29,372 nucleotides of DNA. Source: Pigoraptor vietnamica (lineage: Eukaryota; Opisthokonta; Filasterea). The stretch lies in the NCBI GenBank assembly GCA_943704525.1, contig CALSCQ010002590.1, forward strand, positions 1 through 29,372, read 5' to 3'. Both the position numbers and the translations under genes were made by a program. Below are positions 19,144 through 29,092 of this stretch, piece by piece; position 1 is the stretch's first letter, and the number at the start of each line of letters is the position of its first letter. The notes under the pieces were generated by a model. That model was given only the letters and a program-made list of their open reading frames with translations. It was not told the DNA's origin and ran no database searches.

Positions 19144-22100
19144 CTACATGGGCTCCGTAAAGTCGGTGAAGTTGAGCGTCGCCTCGTTGATGTACGTCTT
19201 CACAGCCGACGGCCCGCCGTTCGACGTGACGACGAGCGTCCCGAGCACAGCCAGCATGTCACGCTTGCCGAGATCCCGGCCGAGGAGGTCTTCGAGGACC
19301 AGCGTGAGGCTGAGGTCGCGGTGCCAGAGGGCCACGCCCGTTTTGGACTGAATGAGGGGTGGTAGCAAATTTTAATCAGATTGAACGAATGCGGAACTAA
19401 CACGTAAATATATGCAATTTGGGGTAACAGCAATTTCGAGTACAGAACATAGTCACTATGGTATAATAATGAGAGGAACATGGGACGCAATTGTTGGAGT
19501 CAAAGCAACAATTGGGCCTTGGCTTTGTTCGCACGTGAAAAAACAAAATAAGGCCCACCTGGTCCACTTTGCCGACGTCCACGCCAAGAAACTTTCGCAC
19601 GACCCACGCGCGAGTGTAAAGAAGGCTCTTCACGGACCCCGAGTCGTTCACAGTGTACTGCACGCAGCGTACGCAATGTCAACTCCATAACCAGCCAGCC
19701 ACACAACGAGAAAGGTGCAGATCTAGCCGATTCCATGCCGATTGCAGAACAAGCCAACCACACAAAAAAACAAAGGAACAGCCACTGCGCATCTGGCCGA
19801 TTGAATGCCGATTGCAGAACCAGCCAACCACACAAAAAACCAAAAGGAAAGCCACTGCGCATCTAGGCGACCGACATAATTCGCGCGCAGTGTTGCGAGT
19901 TGCACGGGCAACGCACCAATGGACAGGCGTCAACAATGACAAGCCGCGATTCCGTTACGACGGACGTCTCTGGATCCGTCCACGCAGCGGTTATCCATAT
20001 CACGCTGGACGAGACGCCCTCGGCACTCGCCACGGCTGCAAGGGGCGCCGCCTTCGACGCGACGTTCACTCCGGTCACGCGCGCAAGCCCCGCGGGATCG
20101 GATGAGGTGCCAGCAAAGGCGGCAAGACAGGCTTTCGACGACTGGATTGCATGCAAGGTACAATCATCAGCATTTTAAAATTCACACCAGCCAATGCAGC
20201 AATATAAAGTCAATACACGGCGAGCACACGTACCGACGGCCGCGTGGCCTGCAGGATCGCCGCGAGGATGCCGACTAGCTGCGATGGCTTCGTGACGGTC
20301 GCTACAGACGCGACTGGCCCTGTGGGCGCACCATCCGTACTGCCCGCCTGGCGCTCAACGGGGGGAGCCGCGCTCGCAAAGCGAAGGGCGTCGAGGAGGT
20401 CCGTGACGCCGGATGCGCCCGCGCTGACCACAGGCGAATCGTCGTCGTCGGCCACGGCCGCCTTCGCCAGGTTCAGCGCCGACACCGTCACCTCGGGCAC
20501 GCCGCGCACGCTGCCATCAGCTGGTTCGAAGATGCGGCGTATGGCGTGTGTGAGGATCCCTTCCGACTCGACGCCTGACGACGCCAGGGGCGTTAGCAGC
20601 GACATGTACTGCGCCTCCTGCGCCGCAGGGTCGCCCGCCTGCGTCACAAGACACACGCGGCCAGGCGCGGCGCGAATTTTGCCCGCAACGCGCTCCCCAA
20701 GACTGACGCGGAGGTGCGCGCGGGCCAGCGCACGGGCGGCCTGATCGTTCTCCACCGCCGGCGCCGAAAGCGCACGCTCGCGCTCTTCCGCAAGCGTGCG
20801 CGACACGCGGGCGACGAAGGCAGCGAGGTACTGGTCCTTGCCCTGCGGTTCGGCAGGGGTGTAGAGCTGCCGCTGCTGGTGTGCGGGCCCCGTCACGTTC
20901 AACTTCTTCCACTCGTCCAGCGAGCGCGAGGCGTAGAGCGCCGTCAGCTCGGCGTCGGCGCGCAGCTTGACAATGTCCTCGCGCTTCAGCTCGACCTCCG
21001 CGCGGCGCCCCGCGGCCCACTGCTGCAGCGCCATCACCTGCCGGGGCACGGTCCACTTGAAATCCTCGAACGTGCGCGCGATGTTCTCCTTCGCCTGCCG
21101 CAGCTCCTTCATGCGCGCCTCGTGCTTCTTCTTGAGCTTCGCGTGCTGCTGCTTCGCCTTCGCAACGACGTCCTCCATCTTCCGCTTGCTAATCTTGTTC
21201 GCATCCAGCAGCCGCTTGGCCTCCTCAACCTCTCCCTCCAATAACCCCAGCGCAGACGCAAGGTTCGCCGCCGCCTGCTGCATCTGCGCCGCATTCGTCG
21301 CCGTGTCCGCTGCGAACCGGCGCGATCGGTCGGCGAGCGATCGGTCGATGGCGGCCTGGTCCTCGGCCAATTTCTGGTCCAATTTCGCCTCTTCGGCGGC
21401 GAGCTTCTCCTGCATCTTGAGCGCGCGCGCCAGCATCGCCTCCCTCTGGACGGTCGCGCAGTGGAAGCGGACGTTCAGGTCCTCCTGGTACCGAAAGTGG
21501 CGCACGTAGTTCGAGTAATACGCCTCGATCCAGTCGTCGCTGGCATCCACGCGGATGATGCCGCCGCGCGGGCAAGTGATCGTCGACAGGGCTATGCAGC
21601 TGTTGAATGCAAAGCGGCTGCGTCCGCCCTGCGCAGCAACGCAGTGCCCGCGGTCCATACGTTGCACGAGCAGCCAGCTGTCGCTCGCGCCGTCCTCCCC
21701 GCGGCACAGCGACAGGGACGGCGCGACGGCCTGGCACAGGCACACCGTGGGGCACTTGTGCGGCGGGAAGTTCGGCCATATGCGGACGGGATTTTCGGCA
21801 TCGCCAAACGCCTGGAGGCAAGTGAAGAGCTCGGGCTTCTCGGTGGGCGCCGCTGCGACGCGCGACTTGAGCGATTTGGCAATGTCGGCGTAGCGAAGTG
21901 TGCTGCGGCAGTGGATGCGGGATGAGGGGTAGGGCAAGGGTCCGTGTTAGGTGGCCGACCAATAGACTAGCCATGTTCACAGCAATCGTACACGCATAGC
22001 CCGACCCTAACCCATACGCGCCCTAACCCTAACCGACCTCATCGTCTCGGCGTAGTTGGACATCCGCGGGGAGATGGCGGCCACCATGACGACGCGCGAG

Positions 22101-25100
22101 TTGGAGCCCACGAGCGACTCCTTGAGCACCATCGTCAGCTTCGAGTCACGGTACGGCACGGGCTTGCCCTCGACGATTGCGCTGATGCACGAATTGAGAA
22201 CGGTCAGCGACTTGTTGATCTTGCGCGATTCCAGCTGCCGCGCGGCGACCTCCTCTGCGTTCACGCGCCCCTCCGCCGGCATCACGTTCAGCCGCTCGCT
22301 GCCGGCAAGGTCCACGAGGAAGAGCTTGTTGGTTCGCCGCGCCTCCGACTTGTCTCGGTGGCGGCGGTGCAGCCGAACCTGCGCATTGTTGTTGTGTTAT
22401 GCGCAAAGCGAGTATAGAGGGGAGAGAGCCGCAGCTTCCGACGCATGGGACCACACGGACCTGCAAAATGGTGTGGGCACGGGACGACGTTGCGTTGTAC
22501 TCTGTGGCGGCGACTGTGCAGTGGGACCGGCCCTGCTGCAACAGCTCGCGGAGGTGCGCATGGCTGGTGATGGTGCGCACGTCGCCGTTGGAAATTTCGA
22601 GCACGCCGTTCACCTCTCGAATAAAGAGTTGCCTGTTGGAACATGCAGACACCATGAATGAGACCGAAGGGATAGAACGCAGCCTAAATTGTCGGGCCAA
22701 TAAATCGCATTTAGGAGTAAAACGCAGCCTAAGTTGTCGGGCCAACAAATCGCCATGTGAGAGTTGCAATGGTGCCCGGAGTGCCACTTGCCTCTTCTCT
22801 CCGTGTTGAACCCCAAGGAGATCCTGCACCTTCCCGTTGTAGATCTGCAAAGCACGCCCACGCAGCTTAGAATTCACAATACAATGAATGGGCGCCACGC
22901 CATGACCCTACAAGGGCATGTTGTAACACGGCCCCGGATGCTGCCCGGAAAGCCAAAACACATCGAGGGCAGCGGGCGCGCGAATCGCAGGCAAATGCCA
23001 CGCGGGCGCACCTCGAACATCATGAAGTCCATTTCGTATGTCCACTCCTTTCCTGCGCTCGCCTCCACGCGGCGGTAGAGCTCCTCGAGGATGCGCGGCA
23101 CAAGGCCACGGTCGTCGGGCGTGCCGTACATCGTGTACGTCTTGCCTGTGGGGACGTATTAATCAGGGGGTGGATTGGCGCAGTAACGTCGCACACACGC
23201 ACAACACGCACAGCACACACACCACGCACAACACAAATGAACACGCTTAGGCGCACGGCACGCGGCGATGCCCCACCTGACCCCGTCTGTCCGTAGGCGA
23301 AGAGGCAGACGTTGACGCCGTCAAAGGCGTTCTGGATGGCGTCCTGGCCGAGAATGGCGTGGACATTCTCCTGCGAAATGTACGGCGCGTTGCTGCCGCC
23401 CTTGCGGTCGTGGCTCCAGAACGAGTAGTGGAAGCTGCGGGCGATTGCAGGCGGTCAGGAAAACACACGTTAGGCTCACACAGCGACACACATCCACTTC
23501 TCCATTGCGAAATCCGCTGCCACAGCCAACACATACACTCACACTTGGGGCAACCCACGACGGAAAGCCCTCACGCTTCAAACAATCTGCCATCCCCCAC
23601 GCTGCCGTGCGCACCTGAACTCGTCGTCGCGGCCCGTGTCGGGGTTCTTGACAATCGTCTTGTTGCCGTGCATGCGCACAATGGAAATCTCATTCGCCGC
23701 GCGCTCCTTCTCGTCGAAATTGCGCACGCGGGTCACCACGAGCGCCTCGACATACATGCCCGCCACCCGTTGGTGGTACTGCGAAGCCATGGGGCGATGC
23801 GGTCACACACACGTCATCTGCAACGCTCGCTGGCAGTGTGGGTAAGACGCGCTGAGCAATGCGCAACGCACCGGCAGCTCCCTTTGCGCCCTCGGAAACA
23901 CGCCGCCGCTGTACGAGCGCATTTCGATCTCAAGACGTTCGGAAAAGTAGCGTGCCAGTCGCTGGTGGTAAGTGCCGTAGTCCCTGTAGCGCTCGCGGAT
24001 GGCCACCGCGAGTTGCCTGCGAATGGGCGAGTCGGAGTGTCACGTGCCGCCCACGGCATCACAGCATACGAGCGCACAAGATCGCGTTGCTCTTCACAAA
24101 TGGCAAAGAAAAAAAAGTCGCTCAAATGGACACGACGACAAGGGAACATGTAGCGAAGTGCGCAACGGGAATCGCTCACAGCAAAGTGAGCCGCACACTC
24201 ACCGGTGGAAGAGATCCAGCCGGCCCTCGCCGCGCGTGCCCGCCTCCTCAATGGGGCGCAAATAGGCGCGCAAATCGACGAGGAACTTGGACCACGCGCC
24301 CGGTGAGCACGCGAGGATGGCGAGGGCCTCCGACTCGAGCAGACCCGCGCGCACGCAGACGAGGAGGCACAGCGCGTCCTTGACGAGCGCTGCGCCGTGA
24401 TCTGTCTCCCACCGCACGATCACGCCCACGAGAAGCTTGGCGACGGTCGCGGGCATGCCGGCAATGGCACTGTCGAAGCTATCGTAGTGGCCGTAGAGGG
24501 CGAGCTCCTGGCACGCAATCTTGAGGTAGAGGGGAAGTCCCGACGACTCCTTCTCGACGATCGCGCGCATCTGCGGCGCCGAAAGCGTCTTGCGCTGCAC
24601 GCCGAGCATCGCCGTGACAATTTCCTCGCGCTCCGCCGGAGTGAGCAGACCAAGGTGCTGCGTGGGGAGCCCCATCCGCACGCCCGACAGCTGCGAGGCG
24701 TGGCCCACGACGGTACTCACGGCCACGCGCACGCCCGCCGGCAGCACGGACGGCAACCAGTCGAGCGAGCTTGCGTCGAAAAGTTCGTCCAGCTGATCCA
24801 CGGCATCGATGAGCAGATGCACGGGCACCCTGCGTCCGGACATGGCGGCGAGGGCGTCGGCAAACGCCGCGCACAGGTCGCGGAAGTCGCACGCGTCGTC
24901 GTCCGCGAGGGCATCCGCCGCGTCTCCCAACAAACGAGCACGCTCTCGCAAAAAGCGCCGCAAGAGAAGGTCGACGCTGGTAGACTCCGGGCCGGCGCCG
25001 ACAAAGTGCACGTGCGTGAAGGGGGCGCCCCAGTCGCCGCCGGTACGCACGGATGCGTCGTTTAGGAGGCGGTTGGCGACAGCGGCCATCACGGTGGACT

Positions 25101-28100
25101 TGCCCGCGCCAGACTCTCCAATAAGCATGAGGGGTGGGGAGGCCTCGTCGGGGGCGCGCGCAAAGTACGAGACGACGGCGTCCACGGCCTGCGGGCGCTC
25201 GACAGAGTGCACGAGCAGTTCTGGGAGGGGAGCGGACATGCAGAACGCATCAGTGCGTGCGATGCTAGGGATCGGTGACAAACATACAGAAGGCATCAGT
25301 GCGTTTGAGATGCACGTGCACGCAAAGAGGACTGCTCTCCCACGTTTCGTCTGAACGACACAAGAACACTAGAGGGCATAGAGATCCGTTTCACACAGGG
25401 CGCTGCACACGCACCGCGAACGCGCCGGTCGTGTGCCGCGCGCACAATGTCGTGCTGGTCGACTCCCTCGGCCGCAGCGCCAATTTCGCTCTTCGGGAAC
25501 ATGGTGGCGATGCTGCCCCACAAATTCGCAATCACGCTCTCGGCGAAGGCGTCGAGGTCGCCCACCATCGGCTTCATGTCCACTATGCCGCGCCACGAGC
25601 ACGTGTACCTGCGCAGAAGCGCGCGCGTGAGTGTGTGTGAGAGAGTGTGTGTGTGTGTGTGTGTGAGTGTGCGTGTGAGCGACACGTGACATTGTGTTGC
25701 GAGTCCGCCTTTGAGCCAGAGCCACGAAGAGAATAGCAGGAGCTATCATGAAACGTACGGCGTGGCTGGGATGCCGGGAAGCGCTGCGATGGCGTCCTTG
25801 AGCTCCGCGAGCAGTGGCTCATGCCCCGAGGCGCACTGGAAGTCGTCGTACACGCGTCGCGTCTCCTCAGTGTCCCTCCTGGGAGCAGAGGGAAAAGAAA
25901 CGACCGTGTGAGACACAACGGCGCATGCCCCTCAGCAGTCGTACCCAATACAGCCATCCGATCTGCCCACAATACAACGCGGCTCAAAACAAGGCTACAC
26001 GAAAAGCAAACGCAGCCATCATTTCCACATGCAAAACGTCGCACGAGGCAACCCACAGTTTGCGGAAGTCGTCCCGTTGCATGAACGCGGGGTCCCTGAG
26101 GTAGAAGAACGCGCGCCGAGGGGCGTGCTCCGCGCCCTCGGACAGCGGGGGATCGAGCGACGGGTGCTGCAGGGCCCCGTAGAACATCTCGAGGTGCGTG
26201 ATCGAACGCCCCGTAAACGCGCTCTCGGCAAACCAGAACCGCTCGTCGTTGGTCGGGAGATTGTAACAGTTGGGAACTGCCGGAGGGCACCAGCCGTACC
26301 TTTGTTGCGCGACGCATAAGTGGCGTGGAGCAAGCATGTGCGAGGCGAAGTAATGGCACTTAGGCATACGGCGCACTCCCGCTGATACGAACACGCATGA
26401 CACGCGAAGAATACTGGCAACAGGTGCAGTCGGCGAGAGACGGCACCCGCAAGATGACGGAGCACAGTGTCACGTGCCTCTCGCCCACAATCCCGATGAA
26501 GAACGTGGACTTGTCGATTTCGTTCAGGCAGACGAGGGCGCTCGTGTTGACCTCGGACTCAAGGCGCACGCCCCAGCGCAGGTCGACAGGAATCACCTGT
26601 TAGCCACGGCGTTGCGTCAGGGTTAGAGCAGGCCACATGCACGAAAGAAATTTCACGAGCGAGACATGCCCTCCCCCCCCCCCCCCCCCCCCCCCCTCAA
26701 CGAAGATGATGGTGTGTCGCATAACAGACGCAACCTGGCCCACCTGTACGCGCCGGCTGGCACACATCTCGTTGAGCCGGGGGAACACAAACCGCGTGAG
26801 CACATCGCGCTCGCCGTGCATGTCCGCAAAGCAGCTGCTGATAAACGCATACAGCGTCACCCAGCCCGTCTGCGGGTCTCTTCGGGGCAGCGACGAGTAC
26901 ATCGGTGGCACGCGCCCCTTGCCATAGGGCACGTGACACTCGTAAGGAACAGACGCGGTCGGGACCGCCGTCACGCCGACGCCGCCTGTTTGCTCCGCAC
27001 CCTCCGCCGCCTCACTTGCCGCATTCAGCGCCGACAGAGACATGCTGGTCGAACGGCGCTGCAGCCGCCGCTGCAGCACGTCTGCAGGTGCGCTCGTCGC
27101 CTCCACTTGCTCGTCTTCAATGTCGAGGTCGATGGCCGCAATGAGATCGGCCACGCGATCCCCGAGGGTCGAGCCGTCAGCGAGGCTCGTTTCGCTTCCC
27201 GCGCGGCTGCTCTCGTTGCTGTCGGAGGAAAGCAGCCGCGCGTCCTCGCCGCTGTCGTCGCGCACCAGCGAGGACTCGGCATGGGATGCGCCCCGAGGCC
27301 CCGGATGTCCCGCAGCCACCAGCTCGGCCGTTGCCAGCAGATTGTCGATGGACCCCGGCGCGTCACTGAGCGACCCGCGCGACGCCCCGTGCGCAGCCGC
27401 ATGCGCACCCTCCGCCGCACCGCCCGTACGCGCAGAGAGCGCCAGGTAAGCGTCCGCGGCGCCGATAATTTTCCCCACGGCGTCCGCCGCATGCACCGCG
27501 TCGCCTATTGTCGCGTCCGCCGTTGCCGTGGCGACAGCGAATGCCAGGCTGCTCTCGCTGCCCACCGCCGAAAGCGCGCTTGCGTCGGGCAAGTCCACGT
27601 CGGCCGCAGCCGTGAGCGTCTCTGCGCGCTCAATGGTGCGCTCGGCGTCTGCGAGAAAGCCGTCGTCCTGCGCGCCCTCCAGCTCGTCGTCGAGCGAATC
27701 GGCACTCTCGCTCCGCCGCAGCACCTCACTGCACTCGCCCAGTGTCGCCGCCAAGTCCACGCTGGATGCACCCTCGTCTGCATTGTCCACGTGACCATCA
27801 GGATCGCGGGGACCCTCGTCTTCTGCGCCAAAGTCCAGCCCACCCTCGGCCAATCCATCGACCGCCATTGCGCCGTCCTCCCACTCATCGTCCGCAGCCA
27901 CTTCCCCAGAGCGCGCCTCCAGGGCACCCTCGCCGGACGCCTGTTCACCGGCGCCGTGCGAAAGCAGCGCATTGTCCCGTGAGTCGCCCTGCTCGTCCGT
28001 GCCTTCGCCCGCCCCCTCGGCTTCAAAATCGTCCGCATACACACCGCCTCCTGCCGCCGCAGCCGACGCCCTCTGGCCAATCACAGGCAGACGGGCGGTG

Positions 28101-29092
28101 CCAGTCGGCAGACTCCCTGTGCTCCCGGCTGCTCCGCTGCCGGCGCCGTGCGCGATGGGCGGCAGCACGGCGTGGCTGGATCCGCGCACCTGGTGTTGTG
28201 GGGACGACACGCGCGGCGCACCACGGAGCTGCTCAAGGCCGGAGGGACGCGCTGACGGCCCTTCCGAGGTACCGCCCGTGCGCACGTAACCCATGGCGGA
28301 CGATGCCCGCGGGGGCAGCGGGGAGGGCGCGTCGCGCTTCATGGAAAGGCGCGAGAGGCTGCCGTGCCGCACGCTCGGCAGGGCGTCATCAACAGCACTC
28401 GTCGCTGCGGGAGGTCTGTGCGTCGCAGATGCGGCCGTGCCAATCGGCGGTAGCACCGGACGCAGCGTAACATCCTCCGGCACGTGCGCGGGGAGCGCGA
28501 CAACCGACGGCGTGGTCGGTGGCCGAGCCAGCACGACGGCCGTAGAGCTTCCACGTTCAGCCGAGGGTGGTCGAGGGTCCGGCAGTGGCATCGCGCTGAT
28601 TCCACGCAAGGACGACGAAGAACTCAGGATGCGCGCTGGCGATTCCACCCTAGCACTGTCGCTCCTGGATGTCCCCACATCACTCGAAACGACCGACGCG
28701 CTTCGGTCACTGCGGGCCTGTGTGCCACTGCTGCGAAGCGTCTGCACTTGCGCCTGCAGCTCGGCAACAGCCCGCTCAAGCGCACTCACCGCCGCGACAC
28801 TGCCGTCGCGCTCCTCTTCAAGCGCCCGCAGCGTGCGCTCTGCGGCGCTCTTCGCCTCCTCCGCAACCCTCGCGCGCCCATCGGCACCCTTCGCGCTCGC
28901 CTCCGCCTCGCGCAGCCGCCGCTCATCCTCGTCCCGCTGTCGTCGCAGTGCAGCCAGCTCCGCTTCCACGGACGATCCGCGCGCGTCCGCGTCCTTCAGG
29001 CGGCGCGAGAGAGCCTCGACTGCCTCCTCAGCGCGCCGCAGTCGCTCCGCAAGCTCGGGGTCCGGCTGCGGGGCGCTCGAGCCGGCCCCCAT
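19144..29092 (-). CDS. DUF4062-NACHT/STAND NTPase fused to a kinesin motor, 17 exons
   Basis: Minus-strand exons in order: 29092-26744, 26596-26478, 26299-26045, 25878-25759, 25608-25415, 25220-24203, 24016-23872, 23778-23615, 23434-23277, 23145-23012, 22844-22792, 22632-22461, 22378-22038, 21902-20234, 20141-19917, 19657-19559, 19347-19144. All phases agree and give about 2472 residues. MGAGSSAP at the start is an N-myristoylation-type sequence. A coiled coil (about 10-110) and an acidic Ser/Ala-rich disordered region follow to about 740. Then come DUF4062-like (744-910), NACHT (about 1013-1400), kinesin motor (about 1410-1760), coiled coil (about 1850-2010) and an unrecognised tail. At the junction, FPRAQRELP splices in phase 0 to YHQRVAG, restoring the RELPYH-like end typical of STAND helical regions, and the kinesin strand follows at once. 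The alternative is two genes separated by 12 bp, 23803-29092 and 19144-23790. It is less likely because the NACHT end would be cut short. Confidence 0.62.
19685..19873. repeat. 70-bp tandem repeat, about 2.7 copies, intronic
   Basis: Units 19721-19790 and 19791-19860 align end to end with few differences; both begin ATCTRGCCGATT and end GCCACTGCGC. A partial unit precedes them (19685-19720) and another follows (from 19861). They lie in the intron 19658-19916 of the fusion gene. A 70-bp unit is not a multiple of three, so it is not a protein repeat. Confidence 0.85.
22005..22034. repeat. Interstitial telomere-like repeats (CCCTAA/TTAGGG) at a splice donor
   Basis: CCCTAACCC at 22005-22013 and CCCTAACCCTAACC at 22021-22034, broken by a short spacer. 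On the coding strand these read GGTTAGGGTTAGGG starting within four bases of the donor at 22037. They fill the 5' half of the intron 21903-22037. Confidence 0.85.
22633..22791 (-). other. GC-AG intron inside the kinesin motor domain
   Basis: The exon ends GAG AAG AG followed by GCAAGT; the acceptor AACAG precedes GCAACTC. Only this junction (phase 2) joins GVQHGEKR to QLFIREVNGVLEI in frame. The nearest GT, three bases downstream, gives the wrong phase. Confidence 0.8.
22676..22755. repeat. 45-bp tandem duplication inside the GC-AG intron
   Basis: Two adjacent units, 22676-22720 and from 22721, share AACGCAGCCTAARTTGTCGG and the following GCCAAYAAATCGC. The second unit degrades after about 35 bp. 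Confidence 0.75.
23779..23871 (-). other. Junction intron between NACHT and kinesin parts, with alternative acceptor and start
   Basis: A 93-bp intron from donor GTGCGT (23871) to acceptor TTCGCAG (23779). Inside it, an alternative acceptor GTTGCAG ends at 23818. Its use adds four codons and then TGA (23805-23803), which would give a protein ending just after the NACHT region. An ATG at 23790, in frame with the kinesin exon, lies between the two acceptors and could start a separate kinesin. Confidence 0.6.
26300..26477 (-). other. GC-AG intron inside the DUF4062 domain
   Basis: The exon ends GGC GAG AG followed by GCACGT. The acceptor AAAG precedes GTACGGCTGG. This junction (phase 2) restores the conserved GERYGW motif exactly. 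The nearest GT, within GCACGTGA, would give the wrong phase. Confidence 0.8.
26673..26696. repeat. 24-nt poly(C) tract (poly-G on the sense strand) in first intron of the fusion gene
   Basis: Uninterrupted C on the plus strand within the intron 26597-26743. The pre-mRNA would carry about 24 consecutive G, which could form a G-quadruplex. Shorter homopolymer runs occur in the coiled-coil gene (G, about 2000) and TRAPPC11 intron 3 (C, about 5767-5780). Confidence 0.9.

Larger units (their letters stand above)
19144..23778 (-). other. Kinesin half of the fusion gene (alternative stand-alone kinesin from ATG 23790)
   Basis: Landmarks of a kinesin motor occur in order. They are: a VVTRVRNFDEKERA strand resembling the VRVRPF motif; FHYSFWSHD; P-loop GQTGSGKT split by the intron after GSG; EIYNGKVQDLL; switch I NATSSRAH (usually NxxSSRSH); switch II DLAGSER; QLESRKINKSL; PYRDSKLTMVLKESLVG; and NYAETMSTLRYAD. 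The central layout with FWSHD and the SKLTMVLK form is most like kinesin-3 motors, but no convincing FHA domain follows. After the motor come a Cys/Pro-rich segment, the motif DDWIEAYYSNYVRHFRYQED, a coiled coil rich in Lys/Glu/Ala, and a C-terminus that I do not recognise. A microtubule-stimulated ATPase is expected. Read from the ATG at 23790 it would be a 1076-residue kinesin; in the fusion model that ATG is intronic. Confidence 0.88.
23872..26863 (-). other. DUF4062-NACHT/STAND half of the fusion gene
   Basis: LYAFISSCFADMHGERDVL followed by FVFPRLNEMC and, after the first intron, VIPVDLRWGV, then FFIGIVGERYGWCPP. This is the DUF4062 pattern (FISSTF.DM..ERD, VDLRWG, ERYGW) found N-terminal to NACHT in NPHP3- and NWD1-type proteins. 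The NTPase has Walker A GESGAGKS at about 1047-1054 and Walker B VHLLIDAVDQLDE around Asp1151. A WLPSVLPAGVRVAVSTV strand follows, with a sensor-like Ser-Thr, then GLPLYLKIACQEL and LDLFHR typical of STAND winged-helix regions. Such ATPases act as nucleotide-gated switches that oligomerise on sensing a ligand, usually through C-terminal repeats. Here no TPR or WD repeats follow; the motor takes their place. The catalytic residues look intact. Confidence 0.85.

Noticed and set aside
20234-21902. FHA domain after the kinesin motor, as in kinesin-3
   Set aside because: I looked for the Gly-Arg and Ser-x-x-His type landmarks in order and did not find a convincing set.
19685-22755. CRISPR-like repeat arrays
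   Set aside because: The 70-bp and 45-bp repeats are adjacent tandem units without spacers, inside introns of a eukaryotic gene.
23803-23817. Four-codon terminal exon as the true end of a separate NACHT gene
   Set aside because: Possible as an alternative acceptor, but it would truncate the RELPYH-like motif that the downstream acceptor restores; kept as an alternative product, not the main model.
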